From: Sphingomonas faeni
GTDB taxonomy: Bacteria > Pseudomonadota > Alphaproteobacteria > Sphingomonadales > Sphingomonadaceae
Assembly: GCF_024273235.1 (NCBI RefSeq)
Contig: NZ_JANBVH010000005.1
Coordinates: forward strand, 1 to 64,000
Reading direction: 5' to 3'
DNA: 64,000 nt
Below the pieces are notes generated by a model. The model did no database searches, was not told the DNA's origin, and saw only the letters and a program-made list of their open reading frames with translations. A program made the position numbers and the translations under genes. How positions within the stretch are numbered: position 1 is the first letter of the stretch; every line of letters begins with the position of its first letter. Positions 51,370 through 59,199 of this stretch are shown piece by piece.

Positions 51370-52764
51370 TCACCTTGCTTGGGAGGCCGGCTGCACGTCC
51401 TGCGTTTCCTCGGTCGGCGGGTTGCGGATCGAGGGGCGGAGGCGGCTCAGGCTGCATAGACCTGCGACGAGCGCGAGGCCGGCGGCCACGAGCGGCGGCG
51501 TCATGCCCGCGCCCACGCCCATCGCCAGCAACGCCGCCACCAACGTCGCGCCGGTGGTCTGGCCCACCAGCCGCACCGTCGAGACAAGCCCGCCAGCCGC
51601 CGCCGCCCGCTCCCGCGGCGCACTCCCGATGATCAACCGCGCATTCGGCGCCATGAACATCCCGAACCCCGACCCGCACAGCGCCATCCGCCACGCGATG
51701 TCGAAATACCCCGGATCCGCCGGCATGTACGCGATCAGCAGCAGCGCGCAGATCGACACCCCCATGCCGATCCCGCCGAGCAGACCCGCCGGATAGCGAT
51801 CCGACAACCAGCCGGAGAGCGGCGCGACGACCATGTTCGCGAGCGGCCATGGCGCGATCGCGGCGCCGACCTCCGCCGCGCTGAACCCATAAGCGTGCGT
51901 CAGGCGGAACGGGGTCGACAGCAACAGCGTCATCTGCGCGATGAACGCGGTGTACGCCCCGATCGCCGATAGCGCGAGCACCGGCCTAGCGAGCAGATCG
52001 ATCGGCAGGATCGGCTTGGTCTCGCCCTGTTCGCGCTTCACGAAGAACCAGCCGATCACCGCGCCGGTCGCAACGATTGCGGCGGAGACGATCGGGCTGT
52101 CGCCGTGGACCGCGCTCTCCGCACCACCGATGACGAGACCGATCATCGCCGCGCACATGACTGCGCCGAGTACGTCGAACGGCTCGTCACGGCGTTGCGG
52201 TTCGGGGAGCGCGCGGCCGAGCACGAGGCTGGCGATCGCGAACGGCACCGCGCTGGCGAACACCCACGGCCATGGCGCGATGGCGAGCACGAGCCCGCCG
52301 ATCGTCGGTGCGAGGGCCGCCGAACTGGAGACGACGACCGAGTTGATCCCGAGCCCGCGGCCAAGCTGCTTGGCGGGATAGATCGAGCGGATCAGCGCCG
52401 ACGAGACGCTCAGCGCCGCCGCCGCACCGAGGGCCTGCGCGGCGCGGACGACGAGCAGGAAGGGCAGGCTCTTCGCGAAGAAACACAGCAGGGTCGCGAC
52501 CGTGAACAGCAGCTGGCCGTACTGATACATCCGCTTCAGCCCGATCCGGTCGCCGAGCCCAGAGAAGGGGAGCAGCGCCATTGCGAGGATCAGCTGGTAC
52601 ACGGTGACCACGGTCACCACCGCGCTGTTGCCGACGTCGAGGTCGCGAGCGATCGTCGGCAGCGCGACGGTGGCGATGCCGCCGTCGATGATCGTCAGCG
52701 CGGTACCCGCGGAGATCGCCGCGATGGCAACGAAGCGGCGGGGCTTGGGCAGGCCATCCTGCAT
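51370..52764 (-). CDS. MFS transporter, DHA2 (multidrug) family
   Basis: 464 aa with about 14 hydrophobic segments. First helix TALTIIDGGIATVALPTIARDL has the DHA2 motif D1-like IDxxIxxxALP; motif A FSGLGDRIGLKRMYQYG; motif C-like PTIGGLVLAIAPWPWVF. Resembles SmvA/EmrB-type proton-driven exporters. ATG 52764 (MQDGLP) was preferred to TTG 52773. No adjacent membrane-fusion partner, so a stand-alone inner-membrane pump. Confidence 0.9.
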   Translation of the reverse strand: MQDGLPKPRRFVAIAAISAGTALTIIDGGIATVALPTIARDLDVGNSAVVTVVTVYQLILAMALLPFSGLGDRIGLKRMYQYGQLLFTVATLLCFFAKSLPFLLVVRAAQALGAAAALSVSSALIRSIYPAKQLGRGLGINSVVVSSSAALAPTIGGLVLAIAPWPWVFASAVPFAIASLVLGRALPEPQRRDEPFDVLGAVMCAAMIGLVIGGAESAVHGDSPIVSAAIVATGAVIGWFFVKREQGETKPILPIDLLARPVLALSAIGAYTAFIAQMTLLLSTPFRLTHAYGFSAAEVGAAIAPWPLANMVVAPLSGWLSDRYPAGLLGGIGMGVSICALLLIAYMPADPGYFDIAWRMALCGSGFGMFMAPNARLIIGSAPRERAAAAGGLVSTVRLVGQTTGATLVAALLAMGVGAGMTPPLVAAGLALVAGLCSLSRLRPSIRNPPTEETQDVQPASQAR

Positions 52765-52781
52765 TTTCTTCAACTCGCTTC

Positions 52782-52874
52782 GTCACCCCGGACTTGTTCC
52801 GGGGACCACCGTGCCGCACAATCGACGCGATTTGTTATGCGGATCGGTGGACCCCGGAACAAGTCCGGGGTGAC
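52782..52874. repeat. Palindromic repeat, GTCACCCCGGACTTGTTCCGG type
   Basis: Arms GTCACCCCGGACTTGTTCCG-GGGACCACC and GGTGGACCCCGGAACAAGTC-CGGGGTGAC, nearly perfect. Third copy of the 26440-26533 family, here between divergent promoters of the DHA2 pump and the peptidase. Confidence 0.85.
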
Positions 52875-52889
52875 GGCAAGGAGTTGGGT

Positions 52890-55016
52890 ATGCGTGGTTT
52901 TTGCTTTTCGGCGGCAGCAGTGATGCTTGCGGGTACGTCGGCCATTGCCCAAGTCGCACCGATGACCAAAACGAACACCGCCGCCGACCCGTATCTCTGG
53001 CTCGAGGACAAGGACGGCGCAGGCCCATTGGCCTGGGTCGAGGCGGAGAATGCCAAGACGCTCCCGCGGCTCCAGAACGATCCGCGCTACAAGACCTTTT
53101 ATGCCGAGGCGCTGGCGATCGCGTCGGCGAAGGATCGCATCCCGATGCCGAACCAGCTGTTCGGGCGGATCTATAATTTCTGGCGCGATGCCGAGCATCC
53201 GCAGGGCATCTGGCGGTGGACCAGCGAGGCGGGGTACGCGCAGGCGGACCCGGCGTGGACGACCACGCTTGATCTCGATGCGCTGAGCAAGGCCGAGGGC
53301 AAGAAATGGGTGTGGAAGGGCGCGTCCTGCTTGCCGCCCGAGGAGCGGCTGTGCCTGGTCGCGCTGTCGGAGGGCGGCGAGGACGCCGTCACCTACCGTG
53401 AGTTCGACCTGAAGGCGGGGCAGTTCGTCACCGGCGGCTTCGTGCTGCCGACGTCGAAGCAGGGCGCGACGTGGATCGACGCCGACACGCTGATGGTGTC
53501 GCGCGACTGGGGAGCGGGATCGATGACCGCATCGGGCTATCCGTTCGTCGTCAAGGAGGTGAAGCGCGACCAGCCGCTGACCGCCGCGCGCGAGATCTTC
53601 CGCGGCGAGGCGTCGGACCAGCTCGGCACCTATGCCGACGTGATGACCGACGGGCAGGGCAACCGCGTGGTGATGATCCAGCGCCGCCAGACCTTCTTCG
53701 GCGGCGAAAAGCATGTCGTGACGGGGAGCGGGATCAAGCCGGCCGGCCTGGTGAAGCTCGACGTCCCGGCGCGCGTGTTTCCGGCGGGCATGGTCGACGG
53801 ACAGGTGATCTTCTCGACCAGCGAGGCGTGGGGCCAGATCCCGGCGGGCGCGATCGCGTCGGCGCCGCTGGCCGAGGTGCGCAAGGGGCGGTTCACGCCG
53901 ACGCTGGTGTTCGCGCCGACCGCGCGGCAATCGGTCGACGGCGTTTCGGTGACGCGCGATCATGTCGTGGCGAGCGTCTATGACAATGTCCGCGGCCGCG
54001 CGGTGGTGTTCACGCATGCCGATAACGGCTGGACGTCGCGGGCGGTGGCGCTGCCCGACAACGCCTCGGTCGACGTGGCGAGCACGACCGATCGCAGCAA
54101 TGCGCTGTTCGTGCAGGTGACGAGCTTCCTCCAGCCGACGACGCTCTGGTCGCTCGATGCGGGGCCGGCGGGCGTGCCGAAGCAGGTCAAGGCGCTGCCC
54201 GCCAAGTTCGATGCGTCGAACGCGGAGGTCGAGCAGTTCGAGGCGACCTCGAAGGATGGGACCAAAATTCCGTATTTCGTCGTTCACCGGAAGGGCGTGG
54301 CGCTCGACGGGACGACGCCGACGATCATGACCGCCTATGGCGGGTTCGAATCGTCGATGACGCCCTATTATTCGGGGGTGACGGGCAAGCTGTGGATCGA
54401 GCGCGGCGGCAGCTTCGTGCTTGCCAATATCCGCGGCGGCGGCGAGTTCGGGCCGAAATGGCATGATGCCGGGCGCAAGACCAAGCGGCAGGTGATCTAC
54501 GACGATTTCGCCGCGGTCGGGCAGGACCTGATCGCGCGGAAGCTGACGAGCCCGGAGAAGCTCGGCATCTATGGCGGTTCGAACGGCGGGCTGCTGATGG
54601 GCGTCGAGTTCAACCAACATCCGGACTTGTGGAAGGCGGTGGTGATCCAGGTGCCGCTGCTCGACATGATCCGCTATGAGCAGATCGCGGCAGGCGCGTC
54701 GTGGGTCGACGAATATGGCTCGGTGACGGTGCCGGAGGAGAAGGCGTTCCTCGAGACGATCTCGCCGTATCAGAACATTAGGAAGGGCGTCGCGTATCCG
54801 GAGCCGTATATCTGGACGACCACCAAGGATGACCGCGTCGGGCCGCAGCATGCGCGCAAGTTCGCCGCGCGGCTGAAGGAATACGGGCTGCCGTATCTGT
54901 TCTACGAGGATACTGCGGGCGGCCATTCGGGCGATGCGGATATCGAGCAGGGTGCCCGGTTGCAGGCGCTGCAGATGACGTATTTCGCGCAGAAGCTGCT
55001 GAGCCCGGCGAAGTAA
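52890..55016 (+). CDS. Prolyl oligopeptidase family serine peptidase
   Basis: 708 aa with a signal peptide (MRGFCFSAAAVMLAGTSAIAQ), so probably periplasmic. N-terminal DPYLWLEDKDG, a beta-propeller, then the hydrolase domain: YGGFESSM, GGSNGGLLMGVEF with Ser564, TTKDDRVGPQHARKF with the catalytic acid at 647-648, and GGHSGDADIEQ with His679. All triad residues present. Cleaves proline-containing peptides or oligopeptides (family knowledge). ATG 52890 after AAGGAG; upstream frame is a repeat. Confidence 0.95.
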   Translation: MRGFCFSAAAVMLAGTSAIAQVAPMTKTNTAADPYLWLEDKDGAGPLAWVEAENAKTLPRLQNDPRYKTFYAEALAIASAKDRIPMPNQLFGRIYNFWRDAEHPQGIWRWTSEAGYAQADPAWTTTLDLDALSKAEGKKWVWKGASCLPPEERLCLVALSEGGEDAVTYREFDLKAGQFVTGGFVLPTSKQGATWIDADTLMVSRDWGAGSMTASGYPFVVKEVKRDQPLTAAREIFRGEASDQLGTYADVMTDGQGNRVVMIQRRQTFFGGEKHVVTGSGIKPAGLVKLDVPARVFPAGMVDGQVIFSTSEAWGQIPAGAIASAPLAEVRKGRFTPTLVFAPTARQSVDGVSVTRDHVVASVYDNVRGRAVVFTHADNGWTSRAVALPDNASVDVASTTDRSNALFVQVTSFLQPTTLWSLDAGPAGVPKQVKALPAKFDASNAEVEQFEATSKDGTKIPYFVVHRKGVALDGTTPTIMTAYGGFESSMTPYYSGVTGKLWIERGGSFVLANIRGGGEFGPKWHDAGRKTKRQVIYDDFAAVGQDLIARKLTSPEKLGIYGGSNGGLLMGVEFNQHPDLWKAVVIQVPLLDMIRYEQIAAGASWVDEYGSVTVPEEKAFLETISPYQNIRKGVAYPEPYIWTTTKDDRVGPQHARKFAARLKEYGLPYLFYEDTAGGHSGDADIEQGARLQALQMTYFAQKLLSPAK

Positions 55017-55024
55017 AAGCTGCG

Positions 55025-55148
55025 ATCCTCCCCCGCCAGGGGGGGTGGCGCCGAAGGCGACGGAGGGGGAGGACACGGAAACCAAAGTTGGCGCGTTCCT
55101 CCCCCTCCGTCAGGCTGCGCCTGCCACCTCCCCCTTGCGGGGGAGGAT
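55025..55148. repeat. Palindromic repeat, CCTCCCCCGCCAGGGGG type
   Basis: Second copy of the 6842-6963 element: GATCCTCCCCCGCCAGGGGG ... CCCCCTTGCGGGGGAGGATC, inner arms GACGGAGGGGGAGG / CCTCCCCCTCCGTC. It fills the space between the convergent peptidase and glycine-zipper genes. Confidence 0.87.
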
Positions 55149-55155
55149 CAAGCCA

Positions 55156-55707
55156 TCAGCGGCAGCGGACCTGGTTGTTGCTCTGCTCCACCGCGCGCCC
55201 CGCGAGACCACCCGCGGCCGCGCCCAGCAGCGAGCCGACGATCCGCGAACGGCCGCCATCGATCACGTTGCCGAGAATGCCGCCGCCGGCTGCACCGATG
55301 ATCAGCCCGGTCGTGCCGTCGTTGCGCTTGCAGTAATAGCGGCCATCCTGACCCGCATAGACGCGGTCGTTGGTCGCCAGCACGCGCTCCTGATAGTTCG
55401 GGCCGGCGCGGTAATAGCGCGAGGGGTCGTAATTGCCCTCGTCGCGCTCGTCCGGATAGGCCTCCTGATAGTCGCCGCTGCGATCCGGCGCGGTGCGATA
55501 GCCGCCCTGTGGCGCATAGCCGCCGCGGTTGCCGCGCACCGACTGGTAGCGATCGAATTCCGTGCGGAAGATCTGCAACTCGCTGTCGAGCCGCGCCTGC
55601 GCCGCCGCGAACCGCGCATCGTCGGCCTGCGACTGCGCGAGCGCGGGCGTGGCAACGGACAGGCACGTCGCCGCAATCACCGCAGCCGTACCGAAGAAAC
55701 GCTTCAT
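55156..55707 (-). CDS. Secreted glycine-zipper 2TM-domain protein
   Basis: 183 aa. Signal peptide MKRFFGTAAVIAATCLSVAT...ALAQ; a helical then Tyr/Arg/Gly-rich middle; and a C-terminal glycine zipper (GLIIGAAGGGILGNVIDGG, GSLLGAAAGGLAGRAV) like Rickettsia 17-kDa surface antigen/SlyB-type domains. Ends with Cys-Arg. Likely outer-membrane or periplasm-associated envelope stability protein; no lipobox seen. Start ATG 55707. Confidence 0.85.
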   Translation of the reverse strand: MKRFFGTAAVIAATCLSVATPALAQSQADDARFAAAQARLDSELQIFRTEFDRYQSVRGNRGGYAPQGGYRTAPDRSGDYQEAYPDERDEGNYDPSRYYRAGPNYQERVLATNDRVYAGQDGRYYCKRNDGTTGLIIGAAGGGILGNVIDGGRSRIVGSLLGAAAGGLAGRAVEQSNNQVRCR

Positions 55708-55811
55708 GATCCAAATCCTCGTCAAAGGTTCACATGCAGGGACGGGCGGCGGCGTCATGCCACCGCCCGCCTGGTGCCGGCGCATCATACTACGCGCCGG
55801 ATCGGCTTGCA

Positions 55812-56108
55812 TCAGCGGCAGATCTGCACGCGACGATGGTTGCGCCATTCGGTGCGGCAACGGCGATTGTTGTTGTTCCAGTTGCGACGATCATTGCCGC
55901 GACCGCGATAGCGCCGGTCGTCATGGCGATCGCCACGATGATCGTTGCGGCGGAAATCACGGCGATCGCCGCGGTGGTCACCCCGGTGGTCGTTATCCCG
56001 GTACTGCTGGCTGTGCCCGCGATCGCGCTGCGCTTCTGCGGGGGCGGCGGCACCGAGGCCGAGTGTCGCGAAGGCCAACCCGGCGGCGATGAGATGCGTA
56101 AACTTCAT
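55812..56108 (-). CDS. Small secreted Arg/Asn/His/Asp-rich protein
   Basis: 98 aa, unrecognised. Signal peptide MKFTHLIAAGLAFATLGLG...AEAQ. The mature region is a low-complexity run of Asp-His-Arg-Gly-Asp repeats (HRGDHRGDRRDFRRNDHRGD), then RNWNNNNRRCRTEWRNHRRVQICR with two Cys. Similar short 'RcnB-like' secreted proteins are frequent in sphingomonads, and the charged repeats could bind metal or polyanions. A GGAAC-N16-CGTA sequence about 50-75 bp upstream is a possible stress promoter. Confidence 0.7.
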   Translation of the reverse strand: MKFTHLIAAGLAFATLGLGAAAPAEAQRDRGHSQQYRDNDHRGDHRGDRRDFRRNDHRGDRHDDRRYRGRGNDRRNWNNNNRRCRTEWRNHRRVQICR

Positions 56109-56303
56109 GAGATGTCCTCTCGAACCCGACAATCGGGATGCGCCGTTGATACGGATATCGAGAGACATCGTTCCTGAACGGGGTTGTCGGCTCCCGTACA
56201 GGTTCGCTGCGCCCGGCATCGATTCACGCGGTGATGCCACGATCTTACGCCATGACATCACGGGCTTTCCTGCCTCAATTCGCCTTGACGAGATCGCCGG
56301 CGA

Positions 56304-57290
56304 CTACCGGACTGCGGCGGTAAGACGGCGTTGATGCCGCTCGATCGCGATCAGGAGAAAGAAGAACATCAGGATCACGAACCCGCCGCCGATCGCCAGC
56401 GCCGTGACCAAGCCGGTCCGCCCCTGATACTGGCCGGCAACGATCGTGTTGCGCTCGGATTCCGCGGTGGCCGCATTGCTGGAGCGGCGTTCGTTCAGGA
56501 CCGTGAAGAAGCGATCCTGATAGCCCTTGAACACTTTCCCAGGCGCCTCGACGTCGGTCGGAAAGCGCATCTCGTACACTTTCTCCATGTACGGGATTTC
56601 GACACGCCGGGTCGCGGGGCAGCCGATCGGCGGCTCGTACCAGGCCGTGCAGGTGGTCGCATACATATCCCACCCCCGTCGCGTTTCGGTTCGCGTCCGT
56701 CGGACCTGGGTCGCGATGCGCGACTTCGTCGCCGTCTTGTACCGGTTCAGGCGGCCGACGGTCCGGGGATCCTTCGCGGCGTTCCCCATAGTCGTGAGCA
56801 GCGCCGCCAGATCGGCCTTGTCGCGCGTGAAATCGAGATCGCCGCGGCGGATGGCATCCAGCCGCCCGGCGGAGTCGATCGTCAGGTCGTCGAATTCACC
56901 GAGCGACAACGCCTTGTCGTCGGCACGCTTGAACGGCGCGAAGCTCCGCTGGTACAGCGCGAAATAGCGTTTGGCGAAGGCGTCGTAATAGCTGCGACGT
57001 TGAAGATTAAGCTGGTCTTCGCGATCCTTCGCGCTGGTGTCGACCACGCTCTTGCCGTCCGCGGGGATCAGGTCCGCGGCCGCCACGGTCGCGGGGGCTT
57101 CGACGACCGATGCCGGCGACCGCATGACCTTGGCGAGGTTGATGCCCGCATAGCCGATCGCGACGATGATCAGGATGGTCGCCACCACCAGCACGCTCGC
57201 GCGCAGGATACGCAGGTAGATGATCTCCACGCGATCGAGCGCATTGCCGATCCGCTCGCCAACTGGCTGGCGATCGATGATGTAGTCCAT
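56304..57290 (-). CDS. Unknown two-TM membrane protein
   Basis: 328 aa, not recognised. TM1 at about 30-52 (ASVLVVATILIIVAIGYAGI), a large extracytoplasmic region of about 240 residues, and TM2 near the C terminus (LVTALAIGGGFVILMFFFLLIAI) followed by a short basic tail. Two Cys near the centre (TTCTAWYEPPIGCPATRR) could form a periplasmic disulfide. The loop has regular helices (LNLQRRSYYDAFAKRYFALYQ; DFTRDKADLAALLTTMG). Such a topology suits a sensor or an envelope scaffold, but no such domain is identified. Stand-alone gene. Confidence 0.75.
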   Translation of the reverse strand: MDYIIDRQPVGERIGNALDRVEIIYLRILRASVLVVATILIIVAIGYAGINLAKVMRSPASVVEAPATVAAADLIPADGKSVVDTSAKDREDQLNLQRRSYYDAFAKRYFALYQRSFAPFKRADDKALSLGEFDDLTIDSAGRLDAIRRGDLDFTRDKADLAALLTTMGNAAKDPRTVGRLNRYKTATKSRIATQVRRTRTETRRGWDMYATTCTAWYEPPIGCPATRRVEIPYMEKVYEMRFPTDVEAPGKVFKGYQDRFFTVLNERRSSNAATAESERNTIVAGQYQGRTGLVTALAIGGGFVILMFFFLLIAIERHQRRLTAAVR

Positions 57291-57453
57291 GATAGTCCCC
57301 CCGGAATATTCGTCCGCGGGGTTCGCGCCGTTTTCACGCGGTCGTCAATCGATCGGGCGGGGGAGAAGGATCGCTTGTCGATCTATGATGTGGCGCCTGC
57401 CCGTCACCGGCTGCCCGTCACCGGGCGATTGCAGCTGGATCGGGAGGGCGAGC

Positions 57454-57484
57454 GCAGCGGGCGGCGTGGATCGCCGCCCGCTGC
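57454..57484. terminator. Hairpin downstream of ohr
   Basis: Perfect 13-bp stem GCAGCGGGCGGCG (57454-57466) / CGCCGCCCGCTGC (57472-57484) with a 5-nt loop, 13 bp after the ohr stop on the minus strand. No U-tract. Confidence 0.6.
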
Positions 57485-57496
57485 GTACACGGTGTC

Positions 57497-57922
57497 TCAG
57501 GCGAGCGTCAGGCCGACGTCGACATTGCCGCGGGTCGCATTCGAATAGGGGCAGATCTGATGCGCGGCATCGACCAGTTGCTGCGCCTGATCGCGTTCCA
57601 GACCCGGCAGCGAGACGGTCAGATCGGCCGTGATACCGAAGCCGCCTTCCGTGCGGGGGCCGATGCCGACCTTCGCCGTGACCGCGACGTCGGCGGGCAC
57701 CTTCATCTTCAGCTGCTGGCCGGCCACCTTCAATGCGCCGATGAAGCAGGCGGAATAGCCGGCCGCGAACAGCTGCTCGGGGTTGCTGCCGTCGCCGCCG
57801 GCGCCGCCCAGTGCCTTCGGCGTCGACAACGCGACGTCGATGCGGCCATCCTGCGAGCGGGCGTGACCATCACGACCGCCGGTCGCGGTGGCTTCGGTGG
57901 TGTATTTGACGTCGACGGACAT
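57497..57922 (-). CDS. ohr: Organic hydroperoxide reductase Ohr
   Basis: 141 aa, Ohr/OsmC family peroxidase that reduces organic hydroperoxides through two Cys. Peroxidatic Cys59 in FAAGYSACFIGAL, resolving Cys124 in HQICPYSNATRGN; catalytic Arg in the NPEQ/N-terminal region typical of Ohr rather than OsmC. Divergent from ohrR over 120 bp containing the operator, the classical arrangement for repression by OhrR and induction by organic peroxides. Confidence 0.95.
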   Translation of the reverse strand: MSVDVKYTTEATATGGRDGHARSQDGRIDVALSTPKALGGAGGDGSNPEQLFAAGYSACFIGALKVAGQQLKMKVPADVAVTAKVGIGPRTEGGFGITADLTVSLPGLERDQAQQLVDAAHQICPYSNATRGNVDVGLTLA

Positions 57923-57935
57923 GCTGTATCTCCAT

Positions 57936-57957
57936 ATTGTTTATCGCGATAAATATC
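57936..57957. promoter_or_regulatory. OhrR operator (primary)
   Basis: Palindrome TTTATCGCGATAAA at 57940-57953, extended by flanking ATAT/ATAT-like bases, about 20 bp before the ohr start. AT-rich palindromic MarR-type site matching the usual position of OhrR binding. Confidence 0.75.
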
Positions 57958-57990
57958 TAGGTGCGCGTACTGGCTATGTCCAGAAGAAAG

Positions 57991-58004
57991 TTTGCCGCGA
58001 TAAG
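57991..58004. promoter_or_regulatory. OhrR operator-like second site
   Basis: TTTGCCGCGATAAG shares TTT-N-CGCGATAA with the primary operator. About 40 bp before the ohrR start, suggesting autorepression. Confidence 0.5.
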
Positions 58005-58042
58005 TATTTTCGTGGTAAGGGAGTTGCAGAAGGAGCCTTGCC

Positions 58043-58492
58043 GTGTCCGACCCCCTGCCGCTCGACGGTCCCCTGCCGCTCGACGAGCAGCTCTGCTTTT
58101 CGCTCTACGCCGCGACGATCGCGATCAATCGCGCGTACAAGCCGGTGCTCGATCGCCTCGGCATCACCTATCCGCAGTTCCTCGTGCTCCAGACTTTGAA
58201 CGAGGCGGAGGACGGCCGCTCGATCGGTGCGATCGCCGAACGGCTCGCGCTCGAGCCGAGCACGATCACGCCGCTGGCGAAGCGGCTCGAAGCGGCCGGG
58301 CTCGCCACCCGAATCCGCAATCCGGCCGACGAACGCGAGGTGCGTGTGCGCCTGACCGAGACGGGCAGGGCGCGCTGGGCGGAGACGGGATGCCTCGGGC
58401 CGCTGATCGTCGAGCGCTCGGGGATGACGCCGGCCCGGCTGGCGTCGCTCAATGCCGAAGTCGCGGCGCTCCGCCGTGCGCTGGCGGGGTGA
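58043..58492 (+). CDS. ohrR: MarR-family organic-peroxide sensor OhrR
   Basis: 149 aa from a GTG at 58043 (MSDPLPLDGP). Redox-sensing Cys18 in LDEQLCFSLYAAT and a second Cys117 in WAETGCLGPLI identify the two-Cys OhrR subtype, which is inactivated by disulfide formation. Winged helix: SIGAIAERLALEPSTITPLA recognition region and the wing IRNPADEREVRV. Divergent from ohr. The N terminus repeats a PLPLD motif twice, unlike most OhrRs. Confidence 0.94.
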   Translation: MSDPLPLDGPLPLDEQLCFSLYAATIAINRAYKPVLDRLGITYPQFLVLQTLNEAEDGRSIGAIAERLALEPSTITPLAKRLEAAGLATRIRNPADEREVRVRLTETGRARWAETGCLGPLIVERSGMTPARLASLNAEVAALRRALAG

Positions 58493-58499
58493 GCGGCGT

Positions 58500-59195
58500 T
58501 TACAGTCCGTGCCAGCGGAGCGGTTCAGGCAGGTCGACGGCGGCATAATCGACCTGGAGCACGCGTCGGCGACGGGGAGGATCTGCGGCGCGAGAGCCGT
58601 GGACGATCGGCGTCGCGTAGAGCCAGACATCGCCGCGGTTCGCAAGGCACGCGCGCTCGCCGCGGTCCTCGACGACGTGCTTGATACTCGCTTCCGGTAG
58701 GCGGCCGAGCCGGTGAGATCCGGGCACGATGCGAAGCGGGGCATTCGTCGCGTCGATCGGGTCGATGTGCACGCGGATCGTGACCATCCGCTCCAGAATG
58801 GCGAAGGGCGGTTCGACCTGGATCAGGCCGGCTTTCACCGTCCAGGGACCGAACCCGTCGGCGTCGGCACGCTGCTCGACGACGATCGTGCGGTCCTGAT
58901 GCCAGCCGAGCGCCCAGTTCCGCGCTGCCGTCTTGTCGAACAGCACGGCTCGAACGGCGTGCGCATCGGGGCCCAACGCCGATGCGGCAATGCTGCCAAT
59001 GGGACCGTCCACCGCGAGCATGGCGCGCAGGACAGGCGCGGACCCGATCCTCACGCCCGGGACGTCGCTGGGTAGGTCTGCGATCGCCTGTTCGATCGAA
59101 AGGCATGCGGCGGTATCCAAGGCACCCGCAAAGATCTGCGCGCCGTCTTCTTCGAAGCGCAGATCGGTATCCAGGGGCTGGGTCTTCGGGGTCAT
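58500..59195 (-). CDS. Phytanoyl-CoA dioxygenase (PhyH) family protein
   Basis: 231 aa Fe(II)/2-oxoglutarate-dependent oxygenase fold. Iron ligands: HxD in GWHQDRTI (about 125-128) and distal His in TPIVHGSRAA; the 2-oxoglutarate-binding Arg is probably in that SRAA segment or RRRRVLQVDY. APLRIVPGSHRLGRLP is the typical double-stranded beta-helix core sequence. Substrate unknown. ATG 59195 (MTPKTQ) is chosen; a longer frame overlaps the flotillin 3' end. Convergent with ohrR with 7 bp between stops. Confidence 0.87.
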   Translation of the reverse strand: MTPKTQPLDTDLRFEEDGAQIFAGALDTAACLSIEQAIADLPSDVPGVRIGSAPVLRAMLAVDGPIGSIAASALGPDAHAVRAVLFDKTAARNWALGWHQDRTIVVEQRADADGFGPWTVKAGLIQVEPPFAILERMVTIRVHIDPIDATNAPLRIVPGSHRLGRLPEASIKHVVEDRGERACLANRGDVWLYATPIVHGSRAADPPRRRRVLQVDYAAVDLPEPLRWHGL

Positions 59196-59199
59196 CCGA

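Noticed and set aside
52770..55085. 771-codon ORF antisense to the prolyl oligopeptidase gene
   Set aside because: Low-complexity Arg/His/Leu shadow of a well supported peptidase.
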